DNA of 64,000 nucleotides from Aldehydirespirator sp028819505. GTDB taxonomy: Bacteria > Actinomycetota > Acidimicrobiia > Acidimicrobiales > Aldehydirespiratoraceae. The notes under the pieces were generated by a model, which saw only the letters and a program-made list of their open reading frames with translations, searched no databases and was not told where the DNA came from. The position numbers and the translations under genes were made by a program. The stretch spans positions 930,001 through 994,000 of the forward strand of contig OZ242297.1 in NCBI GenBank assembly GCA_965207755.1. The letters are read 5' to 3'. This document shows positions 53,812 through 61,218 of this stretch, in pieces; position 1 is the stretch's first letter, and the number at the start of each line of letters is the position of its first letter.

Positions 53812-54010
53812 CTAGGGAGCGTGCTCGTAGACGGTGTTGGACCGGGTGGCCGCAGGGTCGCGGGAATCGAGATGCTCGACCACGGCCATCCGCCGCACGC
53901 CGCAGTCGCCGAAGTCGTCGCAGGCGATGGACCGGATGATCCCGCTGTATCCGGACACGCCGTCGAGGTGCTCGCGCGCTCCCGCCAAGTCGATCACGAG
54001 CGACTCGCCG
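53812..54010 (-). pseudogene. Possible 3' remnant of a branched-chain amino-acid substrate-binding protein gene
   Basis: The minus-strand frame ending in TAG reads YGESLVIDLAGAREHLDGVS, GYSGIIRSIACDDFGDCGVR, then RMAVVEHLDS and NTVYEHAP. This looks like the C-terminus of a LivK-type periplasmic-binding protein (G-x-x-G ... D-x-x-G-D pattern). Upstream sequence in this frame is not protein-like and has no start. The convergent arrangement with the oxygenase remnant suggests deletion of both 5' parts. The assignment is tentative. Confidence 0.4.
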
Positions 54011-54104
54011 TATTCCCGCACTCGACGCGATTGGTGCCCTCGACGGGCAGCCCTGCGCCTGCAAGGTCCCGCGCCCCTCGGGAGCGCCTTGGACGCGGCG
54101 TCCG

Positions 54105-54593
54105 TCACGCCTCGGCGTCGTCGCGGTCGCCGAGAACCCCGGCCAAGGCATCGAGGATCGGTGCCTGGCCCTTGTGCAGCTTCGTCCGAGCCGCATCCAC
54201 GGTCCACCACGCCGCCCTGTCCACCTCCGGGTACTGGCGGAGGTGACCCGAGCCGGGCGGCCATTCGAGCTCGAAGGTGTTGCTGACGGTGTGCGTGGCG
54301 TCGAAGTCCGCCTCGATCACCCATGCGCTGATCCGTTTGCGGCCGGGCGGGCCGAACTCGCCGAGGAAGAGCCTCGACCCGTCCGGCGGCGGCGATCCCA
54401 ACTCCTCCTCGAACTCCCGCAGGGCCACGGTCTCGGCGTCCTCGCCCTCGGAGTACTCGCCCTTGGGGATCGACCAGGCGTGAACATCCTTGCCGGCCCA
54501 GAACGGCCCGCCGGGATGCACCAGCAGCACTTCGACCACACCGTCGGCGTTCCGTCGGTGCAGTATCAGGCCGGCGCTTCTCTTGCTTGCCAT
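54105..54593 (-). CDS. Nudix hydrolase
   Basis: This 162-residue protein has a full Nudix box, GEYSEGEDAETVALREFEEE then LG, with the catalytic glutamates. The surrounding segments (SAGLILHRR, VLLVHPGGPFWAGKD, WSIPKG) fit the NTP-pyrophosphohydrolase/MutT-like group that includes diadenosine polyphosphate hydrolases. The substrate is not fixed. ATG 54593 is preferred; TTG 54608 is also open. Divergent from the cysteine-dioxygenase-like gene. Confidence 0.88.
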   Translation of the reverse strand: MASKRSAGLILHRRNADGVVEVLLVHPGGPFWAGKDVHAWSIPKGEYSEGEDAETVALREFEEELGSPPPDGSRLFLGEFGPPGRKRISAWVIEADFDATHTVSNTFELEWPPGSGHLRQYPEVDRAAWWTVDAARTKLHKGQAPILDALAGVLGDRDDAEA

Positions 54594-54649
54594 AATGGTG
54601 CCCGACAATAGGCCGCATCGGGTCTTGGCCCGAAGGAGGCGTCAGCGAG

Positions 54650-55264
54650 ATGGACCGGGCAGCCGAGCGGGCCGCAGCCGTGGCCGACGCCATGGACGAC
54701 ATCGCCAAGATCGACGCCCAGGGCCGCGACCACGGGGGCATCGACCGGGCCGGGGTGGAGCGCATCAAGGGGCGGCTGTTGCAACTGGCCGAGCGCAACG
54801 ACCTGTTCAGCGACGAGGACTTCCCGCCCCCGGATGCGCCGGGCGCCTCGGTCAGCTACCGGATCGCGCAGAACGACGACGAGGAACTGGCGCTGTACGT
54901 CCAGTGCGTGGGCGACGGAACGTCGGCGCCGCCGCATGAGCACAGGACCTGGGCGGTGATCGTGGGGATGCGGGGGAAGGAGCTGAACCGCCTGTACGGC
55001 CCGTGCGCAGGCGGAGACGAGCCCGATGTGCAGAGCGAGGTGATGGTCGAGCGGGGCAGCGGTGTGGCGATGCTCCACGACGACGTGCATTCGATCCACA
55101 TCGAGGGCGCGGCGACCAACTTCCACTGCTACGGCCTCGCGCTCGAACGCCTCACGGGCCGCCTGTTCTGGCACGCCCGGAGCGGCCAGTGGCAGGTCTA
55201 CGACGACGACAGCCAGATAGTAGAAGCCCGCCCGGGGCATGCCAACCGCGGACGCGCCAAGTGA
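54650..55264 (+). CDS. Cysteine-dioxygenase-like cupin protein
   Basis: This 204-residue cupin has the metal-ligand pattern PPHEHRTWAVIVG (two histidines) and the second cupin motif HDDVHSIHIEGAATNFHCYG. Spacing matches the cysteine dioxygenase type I superfamily, mononuclear non-haem iron enzymes that oxidise thiols. The protein has a longer N-terminal helical part than typical. The substrate may be cysteine, 3-mercaptopropionate or another thiol. ATG 54650 has GAAGGAGG about 9 nt upstream. Confidence 0.72.
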   Translation: MDRAAERAAAVADAMDDIAKIDAQGRDHGGIDRAGVERIKGRLLQLAERNDLFSDEDFPPPDAPGASVSYRIAQNDDEELALYVQCVGDGTSAPPHEHRTWAVIVGMRGKELNRLYGPCAGGDEPDVQSEVMVERGSGVAMLHDDVHSIHIEGAATNFHCYGLALERLTGRLFWHARSGQWQVYDDDSQIVEARPGHANRGRAK

Positions 55265-55286
55265 GCGGGTCGATATTACGACACAA

Positions 55287-55301
55287 GACTACACTGTAGT
55301 C
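55287..55301 (+). promoter_or_regulatory. Palindromic operator over a leaderless promoter
   Basis: GACTACACTGTAGTC is a perfect 15-nt dyad containing the -10 box TACACT (55290-55295). It ends directly at ATG 55302, six bases after the -10. The design matches the MazEF-like operator at 5326-5354. Confidence 0.6.
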
Positions 55302-55352
55302 ATGACGGTTGTCTCGATCCGATTCTCGGAGGATCGCGCGCGAATCGCGTGA
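55302..55352 (+). pseudogene. 16-codon remnant of a probable ribbon-helix-helix antitoxin
   Basis: The frame reads MTVVSIRFSEDRARIA then stop. The beta-strand-like opening resembles RHH antitoxins and follows an antitoxin-style operator, but the rest of the gene is absent or scrambled. It could also be a genuine leader peptide. Confidence 0.4.
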
Positions 55353-55372
55353 CGCTCAGCGCGTGGTACCGT

Positions 55373-55460
55373 CGCGGGACCCAAGGGTTGGGCGGTTCCC
55401 GCGGCGAAAGTCCTCTGCTCTCCTGCGGGGGCCATCCCGGCCTGACCGGAAGGAGAGGCG
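55373..55460 (+). promoter_or_regulatory. Structured leader with possible Shine-Dalgarno sequestration
   Basis: A nested hairpin at 55373-55403 (CGCGGGA with TCCCGCG; inside it CCCAA with TTGGG) is followed by CTCTCCT (55418-55424). That heptamer is exactly complementary to the SD AGGAGAG (55451-55457) before ATG 55461. This could be an attenuator or riboswitch-like element. I do not recognise a known riboswitch class. Confidence 0.4.
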
Positions 55461-55661
55461 ATGACCATCAAGACCACGGCAGCTTCGCAGCGAACGCCCG
55501 CCGATGAACTTGACGCTGCCCGCGCCGCGGCATGGGAGGAGCACCAGCGACGGTGCGCGAATGATGAGCCTTACACCGATGGGGTGACCGTCGAAGAACT
55601 GGCTGAGCGCGTAGAGCAGCTGCGCCGCCGGACGGCGGCAAGCAAGGTCGCAGGAGACTGA
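55461..55661 (+). CDS. Small helical protein of unknown function
   Basis: This 66-residue protein (ADELDAARAAAWEEHQRRCA ... VTVEELAERVEQLRRRT) is charged and largely helical. GGAAGGAGAG lies 3-10 nt before ATG, a strong but possibly masked ribosome-binding site. Size and style fit an antitoxin or small regulator, but no partner follows; a terminator-like hairpin lies 38 bp downstream. I cannot assign a function. Confidence 0.6.
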   Translation: MTIKTTAASQRTPADELDAARAAAWEEHQRRCANDEPYTDGVTVEELAERVEQLRRRTAASKVAGD

Positions 55662-55698
55662 GCCAAGACTGCTCCTGGCGAGTCCTCCCCTTGAGTCC

Positions 55699-55756
55699 GG
55701 CGGTCCCTTCAGATCGGTGTCGATGCCTGGTCGCTCAACACGCTGAAGGGGCCGCC
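55699..55756. terminator. Long hairpin downstream of the small gene
   Basis: GGCGGTCCCTTCAG (55699-55712) pairs with CTGAAGGGGCCGCC (55743-55756) with one mismatch and a 30-nt loop. The remaining 150 bp to the tcmP stop shows nothing else that I can support. Confidence 0.45.
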
Positions 55757-55912
55757 ACCCTCACGGGTGGATGGTGATCGAGCCAGGAGAACCCCGATCA
55801 CCCAACGCGAATTCGCGTGACCACAGATCGCGACTTCCGCTGATCGCTCACACCCCACGCCTGTATTGCCAAGGGACGCGGCGATGGGCATTCACTTTCC
55901 GTAGATTGTGGA

Positions 55913-56881
55913 CTAGCTTACAAGTCCCGGTAACTGCTGGTTCTCGTAGCCGTCTGTGTTTCGCTTGGCCCATCGCATGAATGAGATTGCGCTTGGGTGA
56001 TCAGTTGCATGAATCATATGATATTGCGGACGACTTGTTGAGCGGTCATTGAACAGCTGCGGGAGCACGTACTGATAGCCCAATTCTTTCAGTTGCTCAG
56101 CGAATCGCAGCACCAATGCACTTGCTGGCTCATTGTTTTTCCATAGATCCCACCACCGTTCACGGCAGCCGAAGATGTGATCCAAGGTCTCAGGGCTGAA
56201 GGACTCAGGATACTTCTGGCGGTCGTGAGGCCAGAGCCGATTTATCGCCTGATGCGAATTGAACAGGATCCATAGCTCGACCTTGCACATCTTTGGTCGT
56301 CCGGTCATTGTGGCCGGTGGTTCATATTGCTTCCAGCGGGCTAGTGCTTCGATCGTGTTCCAGTTGAGTTGAGTGGACTCTTGATCCAAGAAGGCAAAGC
56401 ATGGCCGAGTAGAGTCAAGTTCGTTGCCGGTGAGCAACGCCGGCACGACTGTATTGCAGTCGTCATTATATGTGCGGGTTCTATTCGCAAGCTGATCAGG
56501 CAAGGCTCCTATAGTCCGTTGCAGCACTTGGAAGTTGTTCGAGTCTCGTTCAACGAGATGCAGGCTAGAGAACGCTCCGCTCTTCGCAGCGATGATTGAT
56601 GATCCATCGCGTTGCTCGGCCCTACCGCGAGTTGCGGACACTCCATGGCCAGTACCTGCGAATGCGTCGATGAAGGCTCCGCCGCCTGCCACTCGTCGAT
56701 ATAGCTTAAGGTACGTCTCGAACACATCGAGTTTGTCTAGTGTCCAACCATGGAATTCCCGAAATTCAGTTACGGGATCGCGCGCGCGGCCAATGGCTCT
56801 TGTCGAATCGATGTCCACGACCATCGCATCTAGGTCGGCCTCGTTGAGGAGAATTCCCTGATTATCTTGCAATGACATCAT
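55913..56881 (-). CDS. tcmP: Three-Cys-motif partner protein TcmP
   Basis: This 322-residue protein matches the TcmP family, defined by co-occurrence with three-Cys-motif (phage Gp37/Gp68-like) proteins. It has a methyltransferase-like Rossmann core: FIDAFAGTGHG (motif I), LHLVERDSNNF (acid after strand 2), and FAFLDQESTQLNWNTIEALA, where the family usually has DP(F/Y)G. The molecular function of TcmP is not established. ATG overlaps the DUF5131 stop by 4 nt. Base composition is clearly AT-richer than the rest of the window, suggesting recent transfer. It ends the operon hsdM-DUF5131-tcmP. Confidence 0.85.
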   Translation of the reverse strand: MMSLQDNQGILLNEADLDAMVVDIDSTRAIGRARDPVTEFREFHGWTLDKLDVFETYLKLYRRVAGGGAFIDAFAGTGHGVSATRGRAEQRDGSSIIAAKSGAFSSLHLVERDSNNFQVLQRTIGALPDQLANRTRTYNDDCNTVVPALLTGNELDSTRPCFAFLDQESTQLNWNTIEALARWKQYEPPATMTGRPKMCKVELWILFNSHQAINRLWPHDRQKYPESFSPETLDHIFGCRERWWDLWKNNEPASALVLRFAEQLKELGYQYVLPQLFNDRSTSRPQYHMIHATDHPSAISFMRWAKRNTDGYENQQLPGLVS

Positions 56882-57633
56882 GAGTTGTGGTGCAATGTGG
56901 TCGCCGGCATGTGGTCGTGGAGTTCACCGCCTAGGTGGCGGCCGTTGGCTTTGGGGGTGCGGCCTCCCCATTGCTTGAAGAAGAAGGCGACGTCTGCGGC
57001 CTCGCATTGATCGCGGAGGTCTAGGACCCACTCTTCGCTCATTGGGCGGGCGTTGTGGCCGCTCTCGCCTCCTGCGATGAGCCAGTGGATGGAGGAGAGG
57101 TCCAGGTTTGGGAGGGGGCCGAGAAGAGGCTCGGCGCTGATGAAGCGGACGGCCGCCGGGACCGCGCGCAGGTGGTCGATGCGGAAGGCGTAGCGCTCGG
57201 ACTCGACGCTTACGCCCATCCAGACGTTGGGGGACCAGTCCAGTTGATCGGCCAGCGAAGCCAGGCGCTTCGAGCGCTTGGTGAGTATCTGATAGGTGTG
57301 GCGTGGCGTGTCGGCCATGACCTTGAAGACGCGCTGGATGAAGTCAAGCGGCACGTCGGCGTGAAAGAGATCGCTCATGGAGTTCACGAAGACCAAGCGC
57401 GGCGCGCGCCACCGGTGGGGGAGTTCCAGCAGGTCGTCATGCAATGTGAGTCCGAAGCCGGGACCGCTGTGCTTGGGGTCGCCGTCGTTCTGGTACCTGG
57501 GGTTGCCCATGGCCTTGAGGCGCTTGGCGAGGGTGAGCGCGTAGCAGTTGTCGCAGCCGTGCGACGTGCGGTCGCAGCCGGTGCTGGGGTTCCAAGTTGT
57601 CTCGGTCCATTCGATACCGGTCCGGTCGGCCAC
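56878..57633 (-). CDS. Three-Cys-motif (DUF5131, phage Gp37/Gp68) family protein
   Basis: This 251-residue protein begins RTGIEWTETTWNPSTGC and carries Cys20, Cys27 and Cys30 (CX6CX2C in GCDRTSHGCDNCYALTLAK), the three-Cys motif, followed by SMSDLFHADVPLDFI and ISAEPLLGPLP. The cysteines and fold resemble radical-SAM-related proteins and may hold an iron-sulfur cluster. The function is not known; members occur in phages and mobile islands with TcmP. GTG 57633 is chosen for the GAGGAGG 5 nt upstream. It lies 75 bp after hsdM and overlaps tcmP. Confidence 0.85.
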   Translation of the reverse strand: MADRTGIEWTETTWNPSTGCDRTSHGCDNCYALTLAKRLKAMGNPRYQNDGDPKHSGPGFGLTLHDDLLELPHRWRAPRLVFVNSMSDLFHADVPLDFIQRVFKVMADTPRHTYQILTKRSKRLASLADQLDWSPNVWMGVSVESERYAFRIDHLRAVPAAVRFISAEPLLGPLPNLDLSSIHWLIAGGESGHNARPMSEEWVLDLRDQCEAADVAFFFKQWGGRTPKANGRHLGGELHDHMPATTLHHNS

Positions 57634-57708
57634 GACCACCTCCTCTCTCCACCCGGTTATCCACAGGGTACTCACCGGTCCCAAGATATGGACCGGGTGT
57701 GACAGCCC

Positions 57709-59157
57709 TCAGCCCGCAGCCTCGCGCTCGGCTGTTGCGGTCAGCGACTCCGTGAGGGCTTGGATTTCGGTTAGGGCGGACTGGAGGTCTTCGGCTATCT
57801 GGGCGGCTAGGACGGCTGGGGGCGGGAGGTTGTCGATGTCCTCGAGGCTGTCGTCGCGGAGCCAGAAGAGGTCGAGGCTGACCTTGTCGCGGGCCATGAG
57901 ATCGTCGTAGGTGTAGCGCTTGAAGCGCTCGGACTCCTGGCGTTGGTGGCGGGCCGCTGGGTTGTAGCAGGCCACGAAGTTGTCGAGGTCGGCTCGGGTG
58001 AGCGGGTTCTGTTTGAGGGTGAAGTGCTTGTTGGTGCGAAGGTCGTAGACCCACAGCTCTCGGGTCCACGCCTGCTCGGCGCCCTCGCGGCGGCGGAAGA
58101 ACAGAACGTTGGCCTTCACGCCCTGGGCGTAGAAGATGCCCGTCGGCAGGCGCAGCAGGGTGTGGACCTCGCAGTCGTGCAGCAGCCGCCGGCGGATGGT
58201 CTCGCCCGCCCCGGCCTCGAACAGCACGTTGTCGGGCACCACCACCGCCGCCGTTCCGCCCACCTTGAGCATGCCGACGACGTGCTGCACGAAGTTGAGT
58301 TGCTTGTTGCGGGTGGTGGCCCAGAAGTCCTCGCGCTCGTAGCTGTCCGACGAGGACCGGCCGAACGGCGGATTCGTGAGCACCATGTCGAAGCGCTCGC
58401 CGGGATCAGAGCGCAAGGCGTCGTCCACATGCACCGGCGAGCCGGATTCGGGGCTCTCGATGCCATGCAACAGCAGGTTCATGGCGCACAGACGCGCCGG
58501 CAGGTCCGCGATCTCCCAGCCCGTGAACGCGCCCGAGCGCAGATGGGCTGCCTGGTCGGGCTCCAGCGGCGTGTAGCGGTCGATGATCGAGCGGTAGGCG
58601 CCCAAGAAGAAGCCGCCAGTGCCGCAGGCCGGATCGCATATCCGGTCGCCGGGCTCGGGTGCCATCACATCCACGATGGCGGAGATCAGCGCCCTCGGCG
58701 TGAAGTACTGGCCCGCTCCCCGGGCGCCCTCCTGGGCGGTCTTCTCGATCAGGCCCTCATAGGCGGCGCCCTTGACGTCGGCGTCGTAGCTGAGCCACTC
58801 GTGGGCGTCGATGAAGCCCTTGATGAGTTGCTCCAGCTTGGCCGGCGTCTGGATCCGGTTGCGGGCCTTGTGGAAGACCACCCCCAACATGTCATCGCCT
58901 GCCCCCAACGCGGATAGGGCCTCGCTGTAGTGGGCTTCGAGCTCGGCGCCCGACCGGGCGAGCAGCGACTGCCAGTCGTACTCGATGGGCACCACCCGCT
59001 CACCGCCCAGCAGTTCGTGCTGCTCATCGGCCATCTTCAGGAACAGCAGATACGTGAGCTGCTCCAGATAGTCGCCGTAGGACAGCCCGTCGTCACGCAG
59101 CACATCGCAGAAGTCCCACAACCTCTGCACCAGCGCCTTCGGATCGCTGCCGGGCAT
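57709..59157 (-). CDS. hsdM: Type I restriction-modification system methyltransferase HsdM
   Basis: This 482-residue adenine-N6 methyltransferase has the HsdM N-terminal helical domain (YLEQLTYLLFLKMADEQ), AdoMet motif ICDPACGTGGFFLGAY and catalytic VLTNPPFGRSSS. With HsdS it methylates the recognition site; with HsdR it forms the restriction complex. ATG 59157 has TAGCGT six bases upstream, so the M gene has its own leaderless promoter, apart from hsdS two kilobases away. Genes for DUF5131 and TcmP follow. Confidence 0.93.
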   Translation of the reverse strand: MPGSDPKALVQRLWDFCDVLRDDGLSYGDYLEQLTYLLFLKMADEQHELLGGERVVPIEYDWQSLLARSGAELEAHYSEALSALGAGDDMLGVVFHKARNRIQTPAKLEQLIKGFIDAHEWLSYDADVKGAAYEGLIEKTAQEGARGAGQYFTPRALISAIVDVMAPEPGDRICDPACGTGGFFLGAYRSIIDRYTPLEPDQAAHLRSGAFTGWEIADLPARLCAMNLLLHGIESPESGSPVHVDDALRSDPGERFDMVLTNPPFGRSSSDSYEREDFWATTRNKQLNFVQHVVGMLKVGGTAAVVVPDNVLFEAGAGETIRRRLLHDCEVHTLLRLPTGIFYAQGVKANVLFFRRREGAEQAWTRELWVYDLRTNKHFTLKQNPLTRADLDNFVACYNPAARHQRQESERFKRYTYDDLMARDKVSLDLFWLRDDSLEDIDNLPPPAVLAAQIAEDLQSALTEIQALTESLTATAEREAAG

Positions 59158-59163
59158 CCGCAC

Positions 59164-59169
59164 ACGCTA
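59164..59169 (-). promoter_or_regulatory. -10 box of hsdM (leaderless)
   Basis: TAGCGT on the minus strand, GTGCGG, then ATG 59157. It supports ATG 59157 over GTG 59163. Confidence 0.55.
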
Positions 59170-59388
59170 CGCGACGGTCACGGGATCAAGCGGTCACCAG
59201 CAGGCGTGAAGCTCAGAGACGCCCCGGGCGAGTACGCATCCGCGGGCCAGCGCCTCCTCCCATTTCCGGGCGTTGACCCATTGCGGGTGGCGAGTACGCA
59301 TCCGCGGGCAGCGCCCTCGGCCGACTCCGCGATGAGCGCGTCGGTGCTGAGCGGGCGGCGCCCGGTCTCGGCACCAGCCGTTCGGGAG

Positions 59389-59620
59389 TCAACAGCGTCC
59401 CTCCGGGTGGGTGTAGGCGATCCCGAGCGACCCGTCCAGCTTCGCGGTGACCTCCATCGGCTGTCCCGAGGGAACGGCGGGGGCGTCGGGTTCCGACGGC
59501 CCGAAGAACTTCGGGAAGGGTCGGGCCACGACCCGGCCGGCGCCGTCGAGGATGAGGCCGCGGCAGGCGACCGTCGCCCCACCGAGCGGAGTTGGCCAGG
59601 GTCGGAAGGAGACGCGATGA
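59389..59620 (-). pseudogene. Remnant of an RNA-ligase family gene
   Basis: The minus frame reads ACRGLILDGAGRVVARPFPK, then FFGPSE and VTAKLDGSLGIAYTHPEG. This is the strand before, and the nucleotidyl-acceptor motif I (KLDGS) of, T4 Rnl1-like RNA ligases. A stop follows at once, so motifs III to V are missing, and no start is visible. Downstream (59170-59388) a 20-bp sequence GCGAGTACGCATCCGCGGG is repeated at 59228 and 59290. It is most likely a decayed gene. Confidence 0.65.
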
Positions 59621-59670
59621 ATGGGAATGCCGCCGCCGGGACCGTCCGGGTCGGACCCTCGGGGCAGGGC

Positions 59671-59676
59671 TATGCT
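59671..59676 (+). promoter_or_regulatory. -10 box of the RelE-like toxin-antitoxin operon (leaderless)
   Basis: TATGCT, then CGCACC, then GTG 59683. The spacing decides the start. Confidence 0.6.
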
Positions 59677-59682
59677 CGCACC

Positions 59683-59979
59683 GTGAGCGGTCGCGAGGGC
59701 CCGTGCCCAGATGACGACAGCTTCGATGGCGCAGGCGACGACTTCGAACGCGAATGGCCGTGGGTGGATGTGCTGCCCGAGTGCGACAGGAGGCTGTTCG
59801 CCGAGGAGATGTCCCACCTGTTGGCGGTGGCGACCGAGACCGACGACTTCGCGGAGGTCGAACTGACGCTGCGAGCGTGGCGTGTCACGTCGGAGACCTA
59901 CTCCGATCCCGAGCTCGCGCGACTGTTCACGGACCCGCGGACGGCGAACGGCGAGCGCGTACCGCGACCCGTCGTCTAA
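59683..59979 (+). CDS. Antitoxin partner of a RelE-like toxin
   Basis: This 98-residue protein has an acidic start and a conserved-looking core LPECDRRLFAEEMSHLLAVA then EVELTLRAWRVTSETYSDPE, similar to actinobacterial small proteins (DUF6247-like) found before RelE/ParE toxins. I am not certain of the family name. It lies 3 nt before the toxin gene and has its own leaderless promoter. It runs opposite to the surrounding hsd genes, as an inserted module would. Confidence 0.65.
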   Translation: MSGREGPCPDDDSFDGAGDDFEREWPWVDVLPECDRRLFAEEMSHLLAVATETDDFAEVELTLRAWRVTSETYSDPELARLFTDPRTANGERVPRPVV

Positions 59980-59982
59980 CCG

Positions 59983-60327
59983 ATGCCGCGTCGGCGCGAT
60001 CGGGTCGCTCCGCCGCCGCGTCCCAGCGGATGGGACATCCGCTTCGAGGACAACGCGTCCGCGAAGGGATGGGAGCACCTCAGCCGCGACTCGCCCTCAA
60101 GCGCGCGGGCGGCGTGGGAGGCGCTTACAGCTGAGCCGCGGCGCCGCAGCAGCAGACAGCAGCGCCTGAAGGGCAGACGCCGCGTGTATCCCGTCAATGG
60201 CGTCGAGATGGAGCAGTGGCAGTACGAGGTCACCGGATCGGGCCGGATCTGGTACTGCATCGACGACGAGAAGAAGACTGTGTGGCTGACCAAGGTGAGT
60301 GTGGGCCACCCGAGAGCGACCGAGTGA
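59983..60327 (+). CDS. RelE/ParE-like toxin
   Basis: This 114-residue basic protein has RFEDNASAKGWEHLSRDSPS, AWEALTAEPRRR and EMEQWQYEVTGSGRIWYCID followed by KKTVWLTKVSVGHPRATE. The pattern of a long helix then strands with YEVTGSGRIWY and a closing HPRATE tail is that of the RelE superfamily of small toxins in actinobacteria. Such toxins usually cleave ribosome-bound mRNA; catalytic residues vary and are not assigned here. The terminator at 60425 lies 97 bp downstream. Confidence 0.75.
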   Translation: MPRRRDRVAPPPRPSGWDIRFEDNASAKGWEHLSRDSPSSARAAWEALTAEPRRRSSRQQRLKGRRRVYPVNGVEMEQWQYEVTGSGRIWYCIDDEKKTVWLTKVSVGHPRATE

Positions 60328-60424
60328 CCGCTTGCCGCTGCTCCGGCACGGGCGGTCCTTGATGGATTGTCGCAGGGGCGCGATACTGTGCCTCCATATC
60401 CCCCCAGTCGCCTCGGTGGCTGGG

Positions 60425-60450
60425 CGAAGGCCCGCTTCGGCGGGCCTTCG
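60425..60450. terminator. Strong bidirectional intrinsic terminator
   Basis: CGAAGGCCCGC, loop TTCG, GCGGGCCTTCG: a perfect 11-bp stem followed by TGTTCT. It serves the toxin operon on the plus strand and the NYN gene on the minus strand. Confidence 0.8.
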
Positions 60451-60454
60451 TGTT

Positions 60455-61121
60455 CTACCAGGCACTCGGCTTGCGAATCGGGCCCTTGGCGTCATGCACG
60501 ACCTCTGGCATCTGCGCGTGCGCCAGCGCCTCTTGTGGAATCTGCCTGTAGAACAGGCAGTCAAGCTCTCGGAGTTTCCGGGATCGACGGTCGCGGGGAT
60601 GCGGGTTGTTTAGCCCCACCTTGACGCCCAATTCCGTTTGGGTGACCTGGATGGCTTGGGCCAGATCCGAGTCGTTGCTGATCACCACCTCGGTGTCGCA
60701 GCGGCCCTTGAACGCGCCCAGCAGCAGGTAGGTGGCCAGGTTGACGTCGGAGCCTCTCCTCGGTCCTGAGCACCTCGACGGTCCGACGCCCGTGCGCGGG
60801 CGGTGTCGCCAATGGGAGCCGGACTGCTCGGGTCACGAAGTGCCCGAAGTGGATCTCTACGAGTGACAGCGTGGCGAGAGCCCGGAGGTAGGTTGCTTGA
60901 CGAGCGGGCCGTTGCAAATCGTCGGCTTGGGCCGCGACGCGAGCGGTGAAGTACCGGATCTTGATGATGTGGTCGCGCCGCAACAGCCTTCGGCACAGCG
61001 CCTCGAAGTCGAGCCACTTGTGCGGCGTGCCCTTGACTGCGCCGTAGTAGAGGTTGAACCCGTCGATGTAGACGATGGTCCGCGGTTGCCTTGCCGGCAT
61101 GTCCGGGGAGTCAGCGGTCAT
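60455..61121 (-). pseudogene. NYN-domain (PIN-like) ribonuclease gene, frameshifted
   Basis: Two frames together make a NYN/DUF88-type protein of about 220 residues: IVYIDGFNLYYGAVKG with the first catalytic aspartate, then (after the shift) DVNLATYLLLGAF and VVISNDSDLAQAIQVTQTEL with the later aspartates. The shift lies near 60752-60758, where GAGGAGAGGCTCC should probably be two bases longer. NYN proteins are metal-dependent RNases. It lies just after hsdS. A sequencing error is the alternative to true decay. Confidence 0.75.
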
Positions 61122-61218
61122 CGTGCAGCGACGCTACTGGGATCGGCGTACCGGCAGTCGTGTCGCACCGGACCACGGGGTAGCACGGCGTCGTGCCGGG
61201 TGCCTACGGTGGGGAGGG

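Noticed and set aside
60299..60624. Plus-strand small frames after the RelE-like toxin
   Set aside because: They cross a strong intrinsic terminator and lie opposite the NYN gene, which has conserved motifs.
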